From NCBI GenBank assembly GCA_946479025.1, contig CAMLDM010000017.1, forward strand, positions 1-15,793: 15,793 nucleotides of DNA, given 5' to 3'. The translations under genes and the position numbers were made by a program. Numbering within the stretch: the stretch's first letter is position 1; every line of letters begins with the position of its first letter. Shown here piece by piece: positions 13,588 through 15,793 of this stretch. This DNA comes from an uncultured Candidatus Saccharibacteria bacterium (GTDB taxonomy: Bacteria; Patescibacteria; Saccharimonadia; Saccharimonadales; CAMLKC01). The notes beneath the pieces are model-generated. The model saw only the letters and a program-made list of their open reading frames with translations, was not told the DNA's origin and ran no database searches.

Positions 13588-13680
13588 CACTATGATCCTG
13601 CAAGGATCCTCTATTCGCAACACGTTCGGACGGACCGAACCGCTGGCGAAATCTTAAAACAATAATAAAAAGGAGGTTCC
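13588..13680 (+). promoter_or_regulatory. Structured 5' leader of the Gre-like gene, copy 2 of a repeated element
   Basis: Hairpin 1 GATCCT-GCA-AGGATC (13594-13608), linker CCTCT (13608-13612), outer stem TTCGC (13614-13618) with GCGAA (13646-13650) enclosing hairpin 2 GTTCGG-ACGGA-CCGAAC (13624-13640), an A-rich strand and AAGGAGG (13670-13676) followed by TTCC and ATG. Layout, spacing and most sequence match the NUDIX leader. No U tract follows hairpin 2, so it is not an intrinsic terminator of rdgB. Translational control by exposing or hiding the Shine-Dalgarno site is an inference. Confidence 0.7.
13621..13645 (+). repeat. 25-nt perfect repeat, copy 2 (inverted relative to 12896-12920)
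   Basis: Identical over 25 bases to the complement of 12896-12920. Together the copies form an inverted pair around rdgB, about 700 bp apart. Each sits at an equivalent place in the leader of the gene it precedes. Confidence 0.95.
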
Positions 13681-14139
13681 ATGCAAAAGGAACTTGTCAT
13701 ACTTGATGACGATAAACAATTTGCGCGCCGGCGCGTGGAGGAACTGGAGAAAGAAATCCAGGGTCTCGGACCGGAATTTTACGAAGTATTCAACCAATCG
13801 TCGGAAACCTGGCACGATAACGCGCCGTTTGACGCGCTGCGCGACCGTCAGTCGGTGCTTGCTGCGGAACTGCAAAGTTTGCGTACCGTGCTTCGACAGA
13901 GTACTATTTCGGTGCCCAGGAGTAAGAAAAATACGGTCGGCATTGGCAGCACGGTGACACTTGAAAACGGAAAACACTACTTTATTGCCGGCGATTGGAC
14001 GCCGCACGCCGGCCAGGAAAAAGCCGGTGCACTGGTAATAAGTGCCGGGACTCCGCTGGCGCAAGCGATGATTGGTAAGAAAGTCGGCGGTGAGATCGAA
14101 GCTGGTAAAATAAAAACAAAGATAACGGCGATTGAATGA
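13681..14139 (+). CDS. GreA/GreB-family transcription factor, divergent
   Basis: A 152-aa RNA-polymerase secondary-channel factor. The N-terminal coiled coil (about 10-75) turns at ETWHDNAPFDALRDRQ (42-57), equivalent to the GDLxENAEYxAAREQQ tip of GreA. The C-terminal FKBP-like domain (about 85-150) reads VGIGSTVTLENGK...GTPLAQAMIGKKVGGEIE. At the tip, GreA's two catalytic acids (D41, E44 in E. coli) correspond to Thr43 and Asp46, with Glu42 one place off. RNA-cleavage stimulation may therefore be altered, or the factor may be a Gre-like regulator. A strong AAGGAGG precedes the ATG. Its stop overlaps the next gene by 4 bp (ATGA), so the two are translationally coupled. Confidence 0.85.
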   Translation: MQKELVILDDDKQFARRRVEELEKEIQGLGPEFYEVFNQSSETWHDNAPFDALRDRQSVLAAELQSLRTVLRQSTISVPRSKKNTVGIGSTVTLENGKHYFIAGDWTPHAGQEKAGALVISAGTPLAQAMIGKKVGGEIEAGKIKTKITAIE

Positions 14140-14606
14140 AGGCGATAGAAAAAGAAGAATTCCTAGAACTCATTAAAGGTGTAAAGCCTCGGCTGCGGCG
14201 CGAACTTCGCTTCGTACCGGAAGAAATTTCTCATTGGGAGAACCGCGATTTTCTTGCCGTAATGAACCGCAGCAAATCCGAGGGAATTCTGATTTTTGAC
14301 GATCGACGCGTCGTACCATTTCAGTTGCAGCGCCGAAAGCCGAATCCGGCAGGGCAGACCGCGGCGATCATCTGCGATTTTTGCGCTACGTGGCAGCGCG
14401 GAGGAAACTCGGCGATCATTACATCCCAAAAGGAAAAATCCACGCAGTCGTTCCTGTGTTGCGGCGACCTTGAATGCAGTTTGCACGTGCGCGATAAAAC
14501 GCCTGAGGCGAAACTTTCCCGGGTGCAGCTGCGGGAGAATATAACGCCGGAGCTGCGAGTAGTGCGCTTGCGACAGAAATTGGCAGCTATTTTAACCGGA
14601 GAATAA
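14136..14606 (+). CDS. FusB/FBP-type treble-clef zinc-finger protein
   Basis: A 156-aa protein. The C-terminal part carries a four-cysteine metal site, ICDFCATW (C80, C83) and CCGDLECSLH (C109, C114, with H117 nearby), matching the FBP C-terminal treble-clef domain found in FusB-type EF-G-binding proteins. The N-terminal about 65 residues (VKPRLRRELRFVPEEISHWENRDFLAVM) have no motif I can name. FusB proteins release EF-G from stalled ribosomes and confer fusidic acid tolerance; whether this one binds EF-G is inference from family. Overlap of ATGA with the Gre-like stop implies coupled synthesis, hinting at a shared stress or stalling response. Confidence 0.72.
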   Translation: MKAIEKEEFLELIKGVKPRLRRELRFVPEEISHWENRDFLAVMNRSKSEGILIFDDRRVVPFQLQRRKPNPAGQTAAIICDFCATWQRGGNSAIITSQKEKSTQSFLCCGDLECSLHVRDKTPEAKLSRVQLRENITPELRVVRLRQKLAAILTGE

Positions 14607-14611
14607 CCGTT

Positions 14612-15049
14612 ATGAGAAACTATACGATTCGTAAAATGACAGCGCGTGACGTCGACGGTGTGGTGGCGCTTGGTCGCGGACTAAACGAGCTTTTATCCAG
14701 TGACAAAGATGAATTTTGGACGCCGGATATTCTACGCGAGTGGATCGTGGCGGAAAAGGATATCATGCTGGCGGCAGAGGCTGGCGGCGAAGTGGTTGGC
14801 TTTCTGCTGACGCAGCTTCATCTGCCGTCGCGAAGCGGTTATCTTTCCGACATAATGGTGCATCCTGAATTCCGCCGCCAGGGAGTTGCCACGAATCTTG
14901 TCGAGGAAGCACTCAAGAGGATGAAGCCACTGGAAATAGTGTACGTCTATGGCCTTACGAAAGTGAACAACGGTAAGATTCACGAGCTACTGCAAAGCTT
15001 TGGCTTTTACCGTGGCGACGCGTTTTATTGGTTTGACAAGGAAATATAG
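14612..15049 (+). CDS. GNAT-family N-acetyltransferase
   Basis: A 145-aa GCN5-related acetyltransferase. Motif A is DIMVHPEFRRQGVATNLVEEAL (80-101) with the acetyl-CoA pyrophosphate loop RRQGVA (88-93). The beta strands before it (IMLAAEAGGEVVGFLL) and the C-terminal HELLQSFGFYRGDAFYWF are typical. The substrate is unknown; small-molecule or protein N-acetylation both fit. It starts 5 bp after the zinc-finger gene with GGAG at 14598-14601 and is likely the last gene of the Gre-like operon. Confidence 0.9.
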   Translation: MRNYTIRKMTARDVDGVVALGRGLNELLSSDKDEFWTPDILREWIVAEKDIMLAAEAGGEVVGFLLTQLHLPSRSGYLSDIMVHPEFRRQGVATNLVEEALKRMKPLEIVYVYGLTKVNNGKIHELLQSFGFYRGDAFYWFDKEI

Positions 15050-15060
15050 CCAAGCTGCGG

Positions 15061-15066
15061 TATAAT
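15061..15066 (+). promoter_or_regulatory. -10 box of pnp
   Basis: A perfect TATAAT 126 nt before the pnp ATG. TTGACA at 15033-15038 is 22 bp away, longer than normal, so it may not be used. Transcription would start near 15073. Confidence 0.55.
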
Positions 15067-15072
15067 GATTAC

Positions 15073-15191
15073 ATCACTCACCACGGAGCGATTAGTGGTG
15101 GATATAGGAATTCTCGTTTTGCGAGAAGCTCTGTACCCGTTACTTATCGCCGACAAATATCAGGCGAGTGAAACAAAAAAGGAGGACAGAA
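15073..15191 (+). promoter_or_regulatory. Structured 5' leader of pnp
   Basis: About 119 nt with three possible hairpins: CACCAC/GTGGTG (15079-15100), TTCTCG/CGAGAA (15111-15127) and TCGCC/GGCGA (15147-15167). These are followed by an A-run and AAGGAGG before the ATG. In E. coli the pnp leader is cleaved by RNase III and PNPase represses its own synthesis there; this leader has suitable structure but no sequence match I can claim. Confidence 0.5.
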
Positions 15192-15793
15192 ATGTCTACT
15201 ATCAACCCGAATGGTAAAGAGATCGTCTCTGTTACCACTGATCTTTGTGGCAAACCGCTGACGCTCGAGGTTAACCGCGTCGGCTTCCGAACCAGCGCCA
15301 GCGTGCTGGTAACGTACGGCGAGACGGTCGTGCTTGGTACGGCGATGGTCGGTAAAAAGCCGCTCAGCGGCATGGATTATTTTCCGCTTAGTATCGACTA
15401 TGAAGAAAAAATGTATGCAGCCGGAAAAATCAGCGGCAGCCGGTTCATTAAGCGTGAAGGTCGTCCGAGCGACGAGGCGATTCTTATCGGCCGTCTTATC
15501 GACCGTCCGATCCGTCCGCTGTTTCCAAAAGGTTACCGGCAGGAAGTCCAGACTGTCGCAAGCGTCCTTTCGATGGACCCCGAGTTCCGTCCTGATGCCA
15601 TTGCCATGATCGCCGTGAGTACCGCGCTCATGCTCACCGGCGCGCCGTTTGACGGGCCGGTTGCGGGGCTCCGCGTGGCTCAGGTGAACGGTGAGTTCAA
15701 GGCGTTTGCCACGACTGAAGAGCGCGAAAAGAGCGACCTCGATCTGGTAGTGGCCGGTATTGAAAGCGGCATTACTATGGTAGAGGCCGGCGC
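15192..15793 (+). CDS. pnp: Polynucleotide phosphorylase, N-terminal part (cut by window edge)
   Basis: Open to the end of the window; 200 codons are visible, beginning MSTINPNGKEIVSVTTDLCG. PNPase phosphorolytically degrades RNA 3'-5'. The first RNase PH domain shows GETVVLGTAMVGKKPLSGMDYFPL, the family hallmark DYEEKMYAAGKISG, FIKREGRPSDEAIL, RLIDRPIRPLFPKGY and MIAVSTALMLTGAPFDGP. The second RNase PH, KH and S1 domains would lie beyond the window. The start is set by AAGGAGG ending 8 nt upstream. Its position downstream of rpsO, though not adjacent, echoes the common rpsO-pnp order. Confidence 0.96.
   Translation, partial: MSTINPNGKEIVSVTTDLCGKPLTLEVNRVGFRTSASVLVTYGETVVLGTAMVGKKPLSGMDYFPLSIDYEEKMYAAGKISGSRFIKREGRPSDEAILIGRLIDRPIRPLFPKGYRQEVQTVASVLSMDPEFRPDAIAMIAVSTALMLTGAPFDGPVAGLRVAQVNGEFKAFATTEEREKSDLDLVVAGIESGITMVEAG

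Noticed and set aside
13624..13640. GTTCGG/CCGAAC hairpin as a terminator of rdgB
   Set aside because: No U tract follows, and the same hairpin occurs at the matching place in the NUDIX leader, where it follows no gene end.
12896..13645. Inverted repeats as ends of a mobile element carrying rdgB
   Set aside because: No transposase, no target-site duplication, and the repeats sit at identical functional positions in two leaders.

Overview
The window looks like a chromosomal segment of a Patescibacteria/CPR bacterium, most likely a Candidatus Saccharibacteria (TM7) relative. This is an inference from gene content and style: moderate GC, very tight packing, short versions of housekeeping proteins, ribosomal protein S20 with a long Ala/Lys tail, a divergent Gre factor, and start codons placed directly behind -10 boxes. 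TGA is used as a stop (polyprenyl synthase, Gre-like gene), so the genetic code is standard and not the UGA=Gly code of Gracilibacteria/Absconditabacteria. I recognise no transposase, phage gene, tRNA, rRNA or CRISPR array. The region is core rather than accessory.

Layout. Bases 1-180 hold no convincing gene but carry a strong minus-strand promoter that drives an RNA off the left edge. A P-loop kinase (-) and a polyprenyl synthase (+) diverge from a 35-bp gap. A plus-strand run follows: polA, a one-helix membrane-anchored protein, a HAD hydrolase, mutM and holA. It ends at a bidirectional terminator facing rpsT (-). Divergent from rpsT is a 632-aa protein with a degenerate DHH-type domain and a long disordered tail, convergent with a PIG-L deacetylase (-). 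The PIG-L gene and truB (+) share one symmetric -10 box. Then come an aldose-1-epimerase-like gene, rpsO with its terminator, a NUDIX hydrolase (-), rdgB/HAM1 (+), a GreA/GreB-like factor, a FusB/FBP-type zinc-finger protein, a GNAT acetyltransferase and the start of pnp. Gene pairs polA-mutM, holA-rpsT and truB-rpsO-pnp are remnants of widely conserved bacterial gene orders.

Main discovery candidate. The NUDIX gene and the Gre-like gene, on opposite strands around rdgB, carry the same ~90-nt 5' leader. It includes the same extended -10 box, the same 12-nt spacing to a first hairpin, a second hairpin inside a 25-nt perfect identity, a conserved CCTCT that can pair with the Shine-Dalgarno sequence, and an AAGGAGG site. 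Differences between the copies preserve pairing: one has a UNCG-type tetraloop where the other has a triloop, and one outer pair changes U-A to G-C. This looks like a duplicated cis-regulatory RNA, or a paired DNA operator, linking a nucleotide-pool hydrolase to transcript-cleavage/elongation functions. I cannot match it to a known riboswitch.

Second theme. About nine genes start 6-9 nt after a TATAAT-like hexamer, often with a TGn extension, and lack a Shine-Dalgarno sequence. This implies widespread leaderless transcription. A minority (rpsT, NUDIX, Gre-like, pnp, epimerase, mutM) have true Shine-Dalgarno sites, and the genes with structured leaders are all in that minority.
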